NCBI RefSeq assembly: GCF_042646425.1
Contig: NZ_JBHRTR010000054.1
Location: 186,001-250,000 of the forward strand
DNA from: Marinibaculum pumilum
Lineage (GTDB): Bacteria; Pseudomonadota; Alphaproteobacteria; Ferrovibrionales; Ferrovibrionaceae
Direction of reading: 5' to 3'
DNA: 64,000 nt
The translations under genes and the position numbers were made by a program. Below, one piece after another: positions 45,745 to 53,994 of the stretch (the first letter of the stretch is position 1; each line of letters starts with the position of its first letter). Under the pieces are notes generated by a model. It made no database searches, was not told the origin of the DNA, and worked only from the letters and a program-made list of their open reading frames with translations.

Positions 45745-47328
45745 ATGGGCCCTGCCGAGGTCTATCAGTACTGCCGTTTCGGCGACCTGGCGCTGCGGGC
45801 GCTGCGGCGCTATCCGGACCGGGTCGCGCTGGACTATCTGGACCGGCAGTGGACCTACCGGGAGGTCGAGCAGCGGGTCAGCCAGGTGATCCAGGCGCTG
45901 AAGGCGGCGGGGCTGAAGCGCGGCGACGGGCTGGCGCAGCTCACCGCCAACCGGCCGGAAGCGATGATCCTGACCACCGCCGCGGCGATCATGGGGATGC
46001 GGATCACCTATCTGCACCCGCTGGGGTCGGAGGACGACCATGCCTTCATCCTCGAGGATTCCGAAGTCGCCGGCCTGATCGTCGACGAGCGCAAGTTCAC
46101 CGAGAAGGGCCGCGCCCTGGCCGCCCGGGTGCCGGGGCTGAAGCATCTGTTCACCTATGATGCCGACCCGGACGCGAAGGACCCGTTCGGCACCGCCCTC
46201 TGGCCCGCGTCCGACGGCTTCGCCGCCGGCCCGGTCACGGTGGAGGGCGAACCCGACGATGTGGTCTGGATCGCCTATACCGGCGGCACCACCGGCCGGC
46301 CGAAGGGGGTGGTGCATCGCCACCGGTCCTTCGTCGCGGCGGTGATGATCATGATCGCCGAATGGGAGTGGCCGGCCGAGATCCGCACCCTGGCGGCCAC
46401 CCCGATCAGCCATGCCTCCGGCGTGCTCTGGCTGCCGACCCTGTACCAGGGCGGCACCTTCGTGATCGAGCCGGGCTTCGATCCGGCGGGCTTCCTGGAC
46501 TGCCTGGAGAGGAAGCGGATCTCCGTCGCCTTCCTGGTGCCGACGATGATCTACGTCCTGCTGGACCATCCGAAGATCGCCGACACAGACCTGTCCAGCA
46601 TGGAGCTGATGATCTACGGCGCGGCGCCGATGTCACCGACCCGCCTGGTGGAGGCGATGAAGGTGTTCGGCCCGGTCTTCATGCAGCTCTACGGCCAGAC
46701 CGAGGTGCCGAACTGCATCACCGCCCTGCGCAAGGCGGACCACGATCCGGCGCGGCCGCACCTGTTCGCCTCCTGCGGCATGCCGGTGATCGGCGTTCAG
46801 GTGGCCCTCCTGGACGAGGCGGGCCGGGAGGTGCCGCAGGGCGAGGTCGGCGAGATCTGCGCCCGCGGGCCCCTGGTGATGGACGAGTACTGGAAGCGGC
46901 CGGAAGAGAACGAGAAGACCCTGGCCCATGGCTGGCTGCATACCGGCGACATGGCCCGCGCCGACGAAGACGGCTATCTCTATATCGTCGACCGCGCCAA
47001 GGACATGATCATCTCCGGCGGCTTCAACGTCTATCCGCGCGAGATCGAGGATGTGCTGACCACCCACCCCGCCGTCTCGATGGCCGCGATCATCGGCGTA
47101 CCGCACGAGAAATGGGGGGAGATGGTGAAGGCCATCGTCGTGCCCCGTCCCGGCTCCGACCTGTCGGAGGAGGAGGTGATCCGCTTCGTCCGCGACCGCA
47201 AGGGCGGCGTCTACGCCCCGAAGGAAGTGGAGTTCGCCACCGAGATCCCGGTCACCGCGCTGGGCAAGCCCGACAAGAAGGCGCTGCGCGCCCGCTACTG
47301 GGCGAACCAGGAGCGGCAGGTCGGGTAG
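45745..47328 (+). CDS. AMP-forming acyl-CoA synthetase/ligase
   Basis: A 527-residue ANL ligase with IAYTGGTTGRPKGVVHRHR, QLYGQTEVPN and LHTGDMARADEDGYLYIVDRAKDMIISGGFNVYPREIEDVL, and GKPDKKALR with the final catalytic Lys. It differs from the preceding FadD and resembles medium-chain or cinnamate/steroid-type ligases; the substrate is not predictable. GAGGAG is well placed before the ATG. Convergent with the serine hydrolase gene. Confidence 0.88.
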   Translation: MGPAEVYQYCRFGDLALRALRRYPDRVALDYLDRQWTYREVEQRVSQVIQALKAAGLKRGDGLAQLTANRPEAMILTTAAAIMGMRITYLHPLGSEDDHAFILEDSEVAGLIVDERKFTEKGRALAARVPGLKHLFTYDADPDAKDPFGTALWPASDGFAAGPVTVEGEPDDVVWIAYTGGTTGRPKGVVHRHRSFVAAVMIMIAEWEWPAEIRTLAATPISHASGVLWLPTLYQGGTFVIEPGFDPAGFLDCLERKRISVAFLVPTMIYVLLDHPKIADTDLSSMELMIYGAAPMSPTRLVEAMKVFGPVFMQLYGQTEVPNCITALRKADHDPARPHLFASCGMPVIGVQVALLDEAGREVPQGEVGEICARGPLVMDEYWKRPEENEKTLAHGWLHTGDMARADEDGYLYIVDRAKDMIISGGFNVYPREIEDVLTTHPAVSMAAIIGVPHEKWGEMVKAIVVPRPGSDLSEEEVIRFVRDRKGGVYAPKEVEFATEIPVTALGKPDKKALRARYWANQERQVG

Positions 47329-47334
47329 GGCCGG

Positions 47335-48537
47335 TCAGGCGGCGCCCTCCGCCAGGTCGCTGTAGAGCGCCTGCCGGAACTCCGCCCGCAGCGGATAGGC
47401 GCGCGACGGCATGTACTGCGCCAGCAGCAGGGCGGCGATGCCGGCCTCCGAATTGACCAGGAAGGCGGTGCCCGCCGCACCGGTCCAGCCATAGTCGACG
47501 GCGCCGGGCGGCAGGCCGGCCCGCACCGGGTCGAGCACGGTGCTGAAGCCCAGGCCGAAGCCGATGCCGGTCCAGCTGGCGCCGTTGAAATCCCCCGCCC
47601 CCATCGCCGCCATGTCGCCGGGCAGCTGGTTGCGGTGCATCAGCGCGACCGTCTCCGGCCGCAGGATCCGCACACCGTCCAGGCTGCCGCCATGCAGCAG
47701 CATCGCCATCAGCCGCAGATAGTCGGGCGCGGTGGAAACCAGCCCGCCGGCCGGGCAGATATAGGCGGGCGGAGCGCGGAAGGCGCTGTCGGCGCCCCGG
47801 TCGATGGCCGGCCCCAGCCGGCCTTCCGCCACCGCATAGGTGGTGACCAGGCGGCCGGCCGCACCGGCCGGCACCCGGAAGCCGGTCTCCGACATCCCCA
47901 GCGGCGCCAGGATCCGACGGTCGATGAAATCCTCGAACGGCAGGCCGCTCCACAGTTCGACCAGGTGGCCGACCACGTCGGTCGCCATGCTGTAGCGCCA
48001 CCTCGTGCCCGGATCGAACAGCAGGGGCATCCGCCCCAGCCGGTCGACGGCCGCCGCGAGCGGCGGGGTGCTGCGGATACCGTCCAGGCCGTTGGCCAGA
48101 TAGAGCGGCACCAGGGCATCCTCGGCAAAGGCCGGCAGGGTCATGCCGGCGGTATGGCTGAGCAGGTGCCGGACGGTGACCGGACCGGCAGCGGGCCGGG
48201 TGCTGCCGTCGGGCAGCAGCACCTGCGGCGCGGCGAAGGCCGACAGCCAGTCGGCCACCGGATCGTCGAGGGCGAAGCGCCCCTCCTCCCACAGGATCAT
48301 CGCCGCGATGCTGGTGACCGGCTTGGTCATCGAATAGATGCGGAAGACCGAATCCCAGGCCATCGGCACCGCACTGTCCACGTCCTGCACACCGGCAACG
48401 GCCTGCCAGCGCAGGCCGGTGCGATCGATCACCGCGGCGACCGCGCCCGCCAGCCGTCCGTCGGCGACATAGCCGGACAGCAGCCCCTGCAGGGCGGGAA
48501 ACCCTGCCCTGCAGACGGCGGCTTCGGACGCGGTCAT
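47335..48537 (-). CDS. Serine hydrolase, beta-lactamase class C/esterase family VIII
   Basis: A 400-residue serine hydrolase of the beta-lactamase superfamily. S69-M-T-K72 in YSMTKPVTS is the nucleophile motif, and YSMATD supplies the Tyr. No clear signal peptide is present, so it is probably cytosolic, unlike true AmpC enzymes; the family VIII esterases fit better. It follows the TAXI binding-protein gene by 11 bases and is likely the last gene of that transport operon, where it may hydrolyse an imported ester or lactone. Confidence 0.85.
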   Translation of the reverse strand: MTASEAAVCRAGFPALQGLLSGYVADGRLAGAVAAVIDRTGLRWQAVAGVQDVDSAVPMAWDSVFRIYSMTKPVTSIAAMILWEEGRFALDDPVADWLSAFAAPQVLLPDGSTRPAAGPVTVRHLLSHTAGMTLPAFAEDALVPLYLANGLDGIRSTPPLAAAVDRLGRMPLLFDPGTRWRYSMATDVVGHLVELWSGLPFEDFIDRRILAPLGMSETGFRVPAGAAGRLVTTYAVAEGRLGPAIDRGADSAFRAPPAYICPAGGLVSTAPDYLRLMAMLLHGGSLDGVRILRPETVALMHRNQLPGDMAAMGAGDFNGASWTGIGFGLGFSTVLDPVRAGLPPGAVDYGWTGAAGTAFLVNSEAGIAALLLAQYMPSRAYPLRAEFRQALYSDLAEGAA

Positions 48538-48548
48538 TCCGGCGGGGC

Positions 48549-49595
48549 CTACTGCGCCGGCAGCAGCGCGGCCGGGATCTCCAGGCCCTTCTCGCGGTAG
48601 AACCGCACGGCCCCCGGATGCAGCGGCATGTTGGCGCTGGCAAAGGCCTTGTCCATGGTGATCTCCGCCAGCCAGGGCGCCTGGCTCTTCGATGCCTCCA
48701 CCGCATCCCAGAAGATCTGCAACATGCGGTAGACATCCTCGTCGGAGAGGCCCTCCCGGGTCGCGATGCCCATATAGGCGCCCAGGGTCGGCACGTCCTG
48801 CTCGTTGACCTGGTTCTTGCCGTAGATGCCGGCCGGGATGCTGTCGATATAGCGGCCCGGGCGGTTGGCATAGAGCTTCTTCATCTCCTCGTTGCCGGAG
48901 ATGTCGCCCAGGTCGAGCAGCCGGATCTCGTTGGACAGGGCCACCTGCGACAGCACCGGGCTCGGCGGGTTGGTGACATTGGCATAGACGTCCACCCTGC
49001 GGTCCTGGAAGGCGGCGCCGCCGGCATCGAAGCTGACTTCCACCGCATCGTAGTCGGTGCCGGCCTCGTAGCCGGTCGTCGCCTTGATGATCGCCTTCAC
49101 CACGTTGTTGATGGCTGACCCCTTCGGACCGACGAACACCTTCTTTCCCTTGAGGTCCTTCATCGTCTTGATGCCGGAATCCTCATAGACGGCGAAATGG
49201 TACATGCCGGCGGGGAACATGAACATCAGCCGCAGCTTCTTTGCCATTTCCGGCGCGCCGTCGACCTTCGCGTACATGGCGCTGCCGGACGACATCAGGC
49301 GCTGCACGATCGCCGCGGTGACGAAGATATCGAGATCGCCCTTCGCCGCCTCGATCGCGTGCTGGGTCCCCTTGCCCGTGGCGTTGACCTGGATCTCCTT
49401 GCCGTCCATCCGGCGGTTCACCTCGGTGGCGAACATCGTCGACAGCATGTAGGGCGTGGTGCCCGGCCCCAGGGTCGCCATCCGCAGGAACTCCTTCGCC
49501 GACGCGGCCTGCGACAGGCCGGCGAAAAGCGCGACGGCGAGCATGACGGCCACGGGCGCCGCGGCGGTGGACCTCAGTCTCGGGACGTATCTCAT
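48549..49595 (-). CDS. TAXI-family TRAP transporter solute-binding protein
   Basis: A 348-residue periplasmic receptor with a signal peptide ending at about ASA-KEF. MATLGPGTTPYMLSTMFATEVNR, VNATGKGTQHAIEAAKGDLDIFV and KTMKDLKGKKVFVGPKGSAINNVVKAII are standard TAXI segments. These proteins bind organic acids such as dicarboxylates or glutamate-like compounds and deliver them to the adjacent permease. It begins 48 bases downstream of the permease gene. Confidence 0.9.
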   Translation of the reverse strand: MRYVPRLRSTAAAPVAVMLAVALFAGLSQAASAKEFLRMATLGPGTTPYMLSTMFATEVNRRMDGKEIQVNATGKGTQHAIEAAKGDLDIFVTAAIVQRLMSSGSAMYAKVDGAPEMAKKLRLMFMFPAGMYHFAVYEDSGIKTMKDLKGKKVFVGPKGSAINNVVKAIIKATTGYEAGTDYDAVEVSFDAGGAAFQDRRVDVYANVTNPPSPVLSQVALSNEIRLLDLGDISGNEEMKKLYANRPGRYIDSIPAGIYGKNQVNEQDVPTLGAYMGIATREGLSDEDVYRMLQIFWDAVEASKSQAPWLAEITMDKAFASANMPLHPGAVRFYREKGLEIPAALLPAQ

Positions 49596-49643
49596 CGGTT
49601 TTTCCTCCTGGTTTGTCTGCTTGCGTCTGCTTGTCCTGCCCGG

Positions 49644-51545
49644 TCAGGGATGGTCGCCGAGCCGCGTCTGCCGCGACGGGGTCCGGCCTGGTCGCAGCCA
49701 TCGCTGCACCGCCATGCAGGCAGCGCCGGCCAGCAGCCCGGCACCGGCGAACTCCGCCAGCGGCGAGATCAGGGCGAGAGCGGCGGCCAGGCGCAGTACG
49801 CGCTGCCACAAAGGCAGCGGGCCGCCCTCATGGCCCAGCAGGCCGGTGGCGAGCAGCCAGAGCGCGAAGGCCAGGCGCGCCGCCGCCCAGGCGAACAGCG
49901 GCAGGCTGTAGCCGTCGACCAGGGTGATCGACGGGTTGAAGATGAAGAAATAGGGGATGACGAAGCCGGCCATCGCCAGGCGGAGCGCCGACACGGCCGT
50001 CTCCATCGGCTTCGAGCCGCTGATCGGCGCCGCCGCGAAGGCGGCGATCGCCACCGGCGGGGTGACCGACGAAAGCACGCCGAAATAGACCACGAACAGG
50101 TGCACGGTGAGGGTGGAGAAGCCCATCTCCTCGATCACCGGCCCCATCACCAGGACGATGATCAGATAGGCCGGCACCGTGGGCATGCCCATGCCCAGCA
50201 CCAGGCAGCCGGCCATCATCAGCACCAGCGCCAGCAGGATGTCGTTCTGCGACACGGCGAGGATCGCGCTGGCGAAGCGCAGGCCCAGGCCGGTCATGTT
50301 CATGGCGCCGATCACGATCCCGATCGCCGCCACCGCGATGATGATCACCGCGCAGCTGCGGCCGGCCGCGACCAGGATGTGCAGCAGGCGCATCGGCTGC
50401 CGCCGCAGTGTGCCGTTCAGCACAAGACCTGCGGCGAAGGCGATGGCGACGGCGGCCAGCCCCGCCAGGGCCGGGCTGTAGCCGGCGACGAGGAGATAGA
50501 CGACGGCCGCCAGCGCCAGAACCAGCGCGCCGGACAGACGCCAGTCCAGAGGCGTGATCGGCGCCCGGCCCTGACCGCCGGTCGGTTCGATGCCCAGCTT
50601 CGCCGCCTGGATGCCGACCGCGAGGAACAGGCTGCCGTAGTAGAACAGGGCCGGCACCAGGGCGGCGAGGCAGATCGTCAGGTAGGGAATACCGGTGACA
50701 TCCGCCATGATGAACGCCACCGCGCCCATCACCGGCGGCATGATCTGTCCGCCGGAAGAGGCCGCCGCCTCGATCCCGCCGGCGAAGCGGGCGGAGAAGC
50801 CGCGTGCCTTGATCATCGGGATGGTGAAGGTGCCGGTGCCGACGACATTCGCGGCGACGCTGCCGGACAGGGTGCCGAACACCGCGCTCGACACCACGGC
50901 GGCATAGGCGGGGCCGCCGCGCAGCCTGTCGGTCAGGCGGAAGACGATCTTCAGCACGCTCTCGCCGGCGCCGATGCCCTCCAGCACGGCGCCGAAGACG
51001 ATGAAGATCAGGATGAAGCCGGTGACGACGGCGATGGCGCGGCCGAACACGCCGTCGAAGCTGAACCAGATCGTTGACAGGGTCTGTTCGACCGAGAAGC
51101 CGGCATGCTGCAGCACCCAGGGCAGGTGGTTTCCCAGGATGCAGTAGGCGAGCGCCGCCGCCGCCACCAGGAACAAAGGCAGGCCGAACAGCCGGCGGGT
51201 GGCTTCCAGGATGACGGCCAGGCCGATCCAGGCGCTGGCAAGGTCGAAGTCCGACAGGACGAAGAGCCCGGTCTGAAGGTCCTCGTACAGGACGAAGAAG
51301 TTGCCGATCGCCAGGCAGGTGCCGGCGAGCAGGGCGACATCGGCCAGGATCCGCGGCAGCGACGGACGCGGCTGCCCCGGCTCCCGGACCAGGGAAGCGA
51401 AGACGACGACGAAAAGCCCCAGGGCGATGGTTCCGCCGCGCAGCAGGGCTTCGTCCAGCACGCCGAACGCGGCGGTGTAGATCGCGATGCCGGAGACGGC
51501 GAGCGCCGCCGTCGCTTCCGGAACGCGCATCAGCACCTGCTTCAC
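49644..51545 (-). CDS. TRAP transporter fused DctQM permease (TAXI type)
   Basis: A 633-residue permease in which the small (DctQ) and large (DctM) subunits are fused, with about sixteen hydrophobic segments. FSFDGVFGRAIAVVTGFILIFIVFGAVLEGIGAGE and GTLSGSVAANVVGTGTFTIPMIK are DctM signatures, and SSGGQIMPPVMGAVAFIMADV the substrate-gate motif. The GTG at 51545 has GGGAGGGG seven bases upstream, better than the outer GTG (51563) or ATG 51530. It uses a sodium gradient in known TRAP systems. Upstream (51632-51661) are repeats like those before the iclR gene. Confidence 0.88.
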   Translation of the reverse strand: MKQVLMRVPEATAALAVSGIAIYTAAFGVLDEALLRGGTIALGLFVVVFASLVREPGQPRPSLPRILADVALLAGTCLAIGNFFVLYEDLQTGLFVLSDFDLASAWIGLAVILEATRRLFGLPLFLVAAAALAYCILGNHLPWVLQHAGFSVEQTLSTIWFSFDGVFGRAIAVVTGFILIFIVFGAVLEGIGAGESVLKIVFRLTDRLRGGPAYAAVVSSAVFGTLSGSVAANVVGTGTFTIPMIKARGFSARFAGGIEAAASSGGQIMPPVMGAVAFIMADVTGIPYLTICLAALVPALFYYGSLFLAVGIQAAKLGIEPTGGQGRAPITPLDWRLSGALVLALAAVVYLLVAGYSPALAGLAAVAIAFAAGLVLNGTLRRQPMRLLHILVAAGRSCAVIIIAVAAIGIVIGAMNMTGLGLRFASAILAVSQNDILLALVLMMAGCLVLGMGMPTVPAYLIIVLVMGPVIEEMGFSTLTVHLFVVYFGVLSSVTPPVAIAAFAAAPISGSKPMETAVSALRLAMAGFVIPYFFIFNPSITLVDGYSLPLFAWAAARLAFALWLLATGLLGHEGGPLPLWQRVLRLAAALALISPLAEFAGAGLLAGAACMAVQRWLRPGRTPSRQTRLGDHP

Positions 51546-51631
51546 CCGCAACCCCTCCCCCACAGCAGCATCTTCCGACCGGAGCGCCCCGGCGGGCCGT
51601 AGCCGGCCTGCCGCTTTCCCGATTGGCGTTT

Positions 51632-51661
51632 CATTATATGTTTAATCGATACATTATGTGT
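51632..51661 (-). promoter_or_regulatory. Candidate IclR operator before the transporter genes
   Basis: CATTATATGT (51632-51641) and CATTATGTGT (51652-51661) are near-identical direct repeats exactly 20 bases apart in a very AT-rich island. A TATTATATGT motif is also found upstream of iclR (53947-53956). The site lies 87-116 bases before the permease start. Confidence 0.5.
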
Positions 51662-51810
51662 AAGTCTAAGATTCGACCTTCCCGGCTGTCAAGGAGCCGG
51701 CCGACGGCACTGCCGGACGGAGGTCGGGACGAGACGCGATCCGTGGCGCGGGACGGCAATGGCAGGCAGGGGAGTCCGGTTCGGGACGCGGCCGGAGGGC
51801 ACTCGACGCG

Positions 51811-53046
51811 CTAGATGACCCGCTTTCGACGGAGCCGCGCGATCTCCTCGCCGGTCAGGCCGGCCATGGCGGAAAGCACCTCGTCGGTATGCTGTCCCAG
51901 GCCCGGCCCGGTGCAGGCGACCCGGCCGGGCGCATGGCGCATCTTCGGCACCACGTTCTGCATCGTGACCCGGCCCAGTTCGGCATCCTCCACTTCGACG
52001 AAGGACTGCCGCTGCCGCAGATGCTCCGACCGGCAGACGTCGGCGGCATCGTTGACCGGCCCGCCGGAGACGCCCTCGCGCTCGAAGACGGCAAGGACCT
52101 CCGCCTCGTCACGGGCCGCGATCCAGCCGCCGACGATCAGGTCGAGCGCTTCCGCATTGCGTACCCGGGCGGGGTTGTCCCGGAAGTCGGGATGGCCGAT
52201 CAGCTCGGGCCGGCCGATGGCCCGGGCGAGCCGCTCGAACACCGGCTGGGCGGAGGCGCTCATCGAGAACCAGCGCCCGTCCAGGGTCCGGTAGATGTTG
52301 CTGGGCCCGGCATACTGGCTGCGGTTGCCGGAGCGCCGCCGCGCGGTGCCGAGCTGATCGACCTCGATCACCGAGAATTCCAGCATCCGGATCATCGCGT
52401 CGACCAGGGACAGGTCGATCTCCTCGCCCGCCGCCTGCGGATCGGCCTTCTGGCGGTAGCAGGCGATCAGGATGCCGATTGCGCCGAACAGGCCGGCCAC
52501 GCCGTCGGCAACGGGATAGCCAAGATGCAGCGGCGGCCGGTCCGGGTCGCCGCACAGGGCGGTGAAGCCGGAATAGGCCTCCGCGATGCGGGCGAATCCC
52601 GGCCGGCTCGCAAGCGGCCCGTCCTGGCCGTAGCCGGTGAGGCGGAGGATCACCAGCTTCGGGTTCAGCGCCCGCAGCACCTCGCGCGGGAAGCCGTAAC
52701 GGTCCAGGGTGCCGGGGCGGAAATTTTCCGTCAGCACGTCGAACTGCGGCAGCAGCCGGCGGAACACCTCCTGGCCCTCTGCCTGTCGCAGGTCGAGGGT
52801 GATGCCCTTCTTGTTGCGGTTGGTCACCTTCCACCACAGGGGCACGCCGTCCTTGTGCGGCGGCAGCTGGCGCATCGTGTCGCCGACCCCGGGCAGCTCG
52901 ACCTTGACCACCTCGGCACCGAAATCGGCAAGCAGGGTGCTGGCAACGGGGGCCGCGATCATCGTGGAAATGTCGAGGATCCGCAGGCCATGCAGCGGCT
53001 GGCGTGCACCCGCCCTTTCGCCGTCGTCGCCGTCGCGCTCGCTCAT
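51811..53046 (-). CDS. CaiB/BaiF (type III) CoA-transferase
   Basis: A 411-residue CoA-transferase. LRILDISTMIAAPVASTLLADFGAEVVKVELPG is the typical start, VLTENFRPGTLDRYGF and LVILRLTGYGQDGPLASRPGFARIAEAYSGF follow, and D181 in GYPVADGVAG corresponds to the catalytic Asp that forms the anhydride. The C-terminal half has GPVNDAADVCRSEHLRQRQSF. It moves CoA between acids; substrates are unpredictable. It starts 34 bases after the iclR stop and is cotranscribed with it. It probably activates the acid taken up by the adjacent TRAP system. Confidence 0.92.
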   Translation of the reverse strand: MSERDGDDGERAGARQPLHGLRILDISTMIAAPVASTLLADFGAEVVKVELPGVGDTMRQLPPHKDGVPLWWKVTNRNKKGITLDLRQAEGQEVFRRLLPQFDVLTENFRPGTLDRYGFPREVLRALNPKLVILRLTGYGQDGPLASRPGFARIAEAYSGFTALCGDPDRPPLHLGYPVADGVAGLFGAIGILIACYRQKADPQAAGEEIDLSLVDAMIRMLEFSVIEVDQLGTARRRSGNRSQYAGPSNIYRTLDGRWFSMSASAQPVFERLARAIGRPELIGHPDFRDNPARVRNAEALDLIVGGWIAARDEAEVLAVFEREGVSGGPVNDAADVCRSEHLRQRQSFVEVEDAELGRVTMQNVVPKMRHAPGRVACTGPGLGQHTDEVLSAMAGLTGEEIARLRRKRVI

Positions 53047-53080
53047 CCGCCGCCTGCCCGTTCCGCCTCGACCCACGGCC

Positions 53081-53905
53081 CTACTGGTGCTGCCGCCGAA
53101 GCTCGGCAGAGGTCTTCTCCGCCGCCTCCCGTGCGGCGGCGGCGCATTGCTCCATGTAGGCGTCCGTGGCGCGCGAGATCGGCATGACGATGCTGATGGC
53201 GCCGTTCACCGAGCCATCCGGCGACACGACCGGCGCGGCCGCGCCCGCCGCCTCCGACGACCATTCCTGGCGCCCGATCGCCCAGCCCTGCCGTCGCACC
53301 CGGTCGATCCGCTCGCGGACCTCCGCGCCGGACACGGTGCGGCCGCCGGCCGTCTCGCGCTCCGCCGCGGGCCGTTCGTCGATGCGCCGCAGGATCACGT
53401 CCAGCTGGTCGTCAGGCAGGGCGGACAGCAGGCACTGCCCCGCGGCGCCCAGATGGACCGGGCGGCGGTCGCCGACCTCCAGGACGAAGCGCACCGGCTG
53501 CATCGAGGGCAGGCTGTGGGTGGTCACCCGGTCCAGTTCCTCGCGGACGATCAGGCAGACCGTCTCGCGAGTGCGGCTGCGCGCCTCTTCCATGAAAGGC
53601 TGCGCGCATTCGAACAGGCCGTCGCGATCCAGCAGCTTGCGGGCCAGCCCGATGCAGCCGAACGACAGGCGGTACAGGCCTGTGCGGGAATCGTGGATCA
53701 ACAGCCCTTCCTTCGCCAGGGTGCGGGCCAGGCGCAGGACGGTGACCTTGTTGAGCTTCATCCGGGCGGCAAGCTCCGCCAGGGACAGGTCGACGGCGCC
53801 GCCCTCGAAACAGCGCAGCACCGCCACGGCCCGGCTGACGGTCTGCAATACGGTGGTGTCCTGTGCCACGTCGGACGCTCCTGCCCTCGTCTTCCCCGAC
53901 GTCAT
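53081..53905 (-). CDS. IclR-family regulator
   Basis: A 274-residue IclR regulator. The winged helix-turn-helix is AVAVLRCFEGGAVDLSLAELAARMKLNKVTVLRLARTLAKEGLLI, then a GAF-like effector domain with HLGAAGQCLLSALPDDQLDVIL and a WAIGRQEW segment. IclR proteins bind small aromatic or aliphatic acids. The first gene of the locus, it probably controls the CoA-transferase with itself and the transporter through AT-rich sites. ATG 53905 has only a weak GGCGGGG upstream. Confidence 0.88.
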   Translation of the reverse strand: MTSGKTRAGASDVAQDTTVLQTVSRAVAVLRCFEGGAVDLSLAELAARMKLNKVTVLRLARTLAKEGLLIHDSRTGLYRLSFGCIGLARKLLDRDGLFECAQPFMEEARSRTRETVCLIVREELDRVTTHSLPSMQPVRFVLEVGDRRPVHLGAAGQCLLSALPDDQLDVILRRIDERPAAERETAGGRTVSGAEVRERIDRVRRQGWAIGRQEWSSEAAGAAAPVVSPDGSVNGAISIVMPISRATDAYMEQCAAAAREAAEKTSAELRRQHQ

Positions 53906-53927
53906 AGCCGCCCCGCCGGGCAATTTC

Positions 53928-53956
53928 AATATAAGGTGTAGCGTTTTATTATATGT
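53928..53956 (-). promoter_or_regulatory. Candidate IclR operator/promoter before iclR
   Basis: An AT-rich stretch with TATAAGGTGT (53930-53939) and TATTATATGT (53947-53956), 17 bases apart; the second matches the 51.6 kb motif. It overlaps the expected promoter of iclR, 25-50 bases before its start. Confidence 0.45.
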
Positions 53957-53994
53957 ATCCACGCCGCGCACCAGCGGGGCGGCGGCTGGGGATA

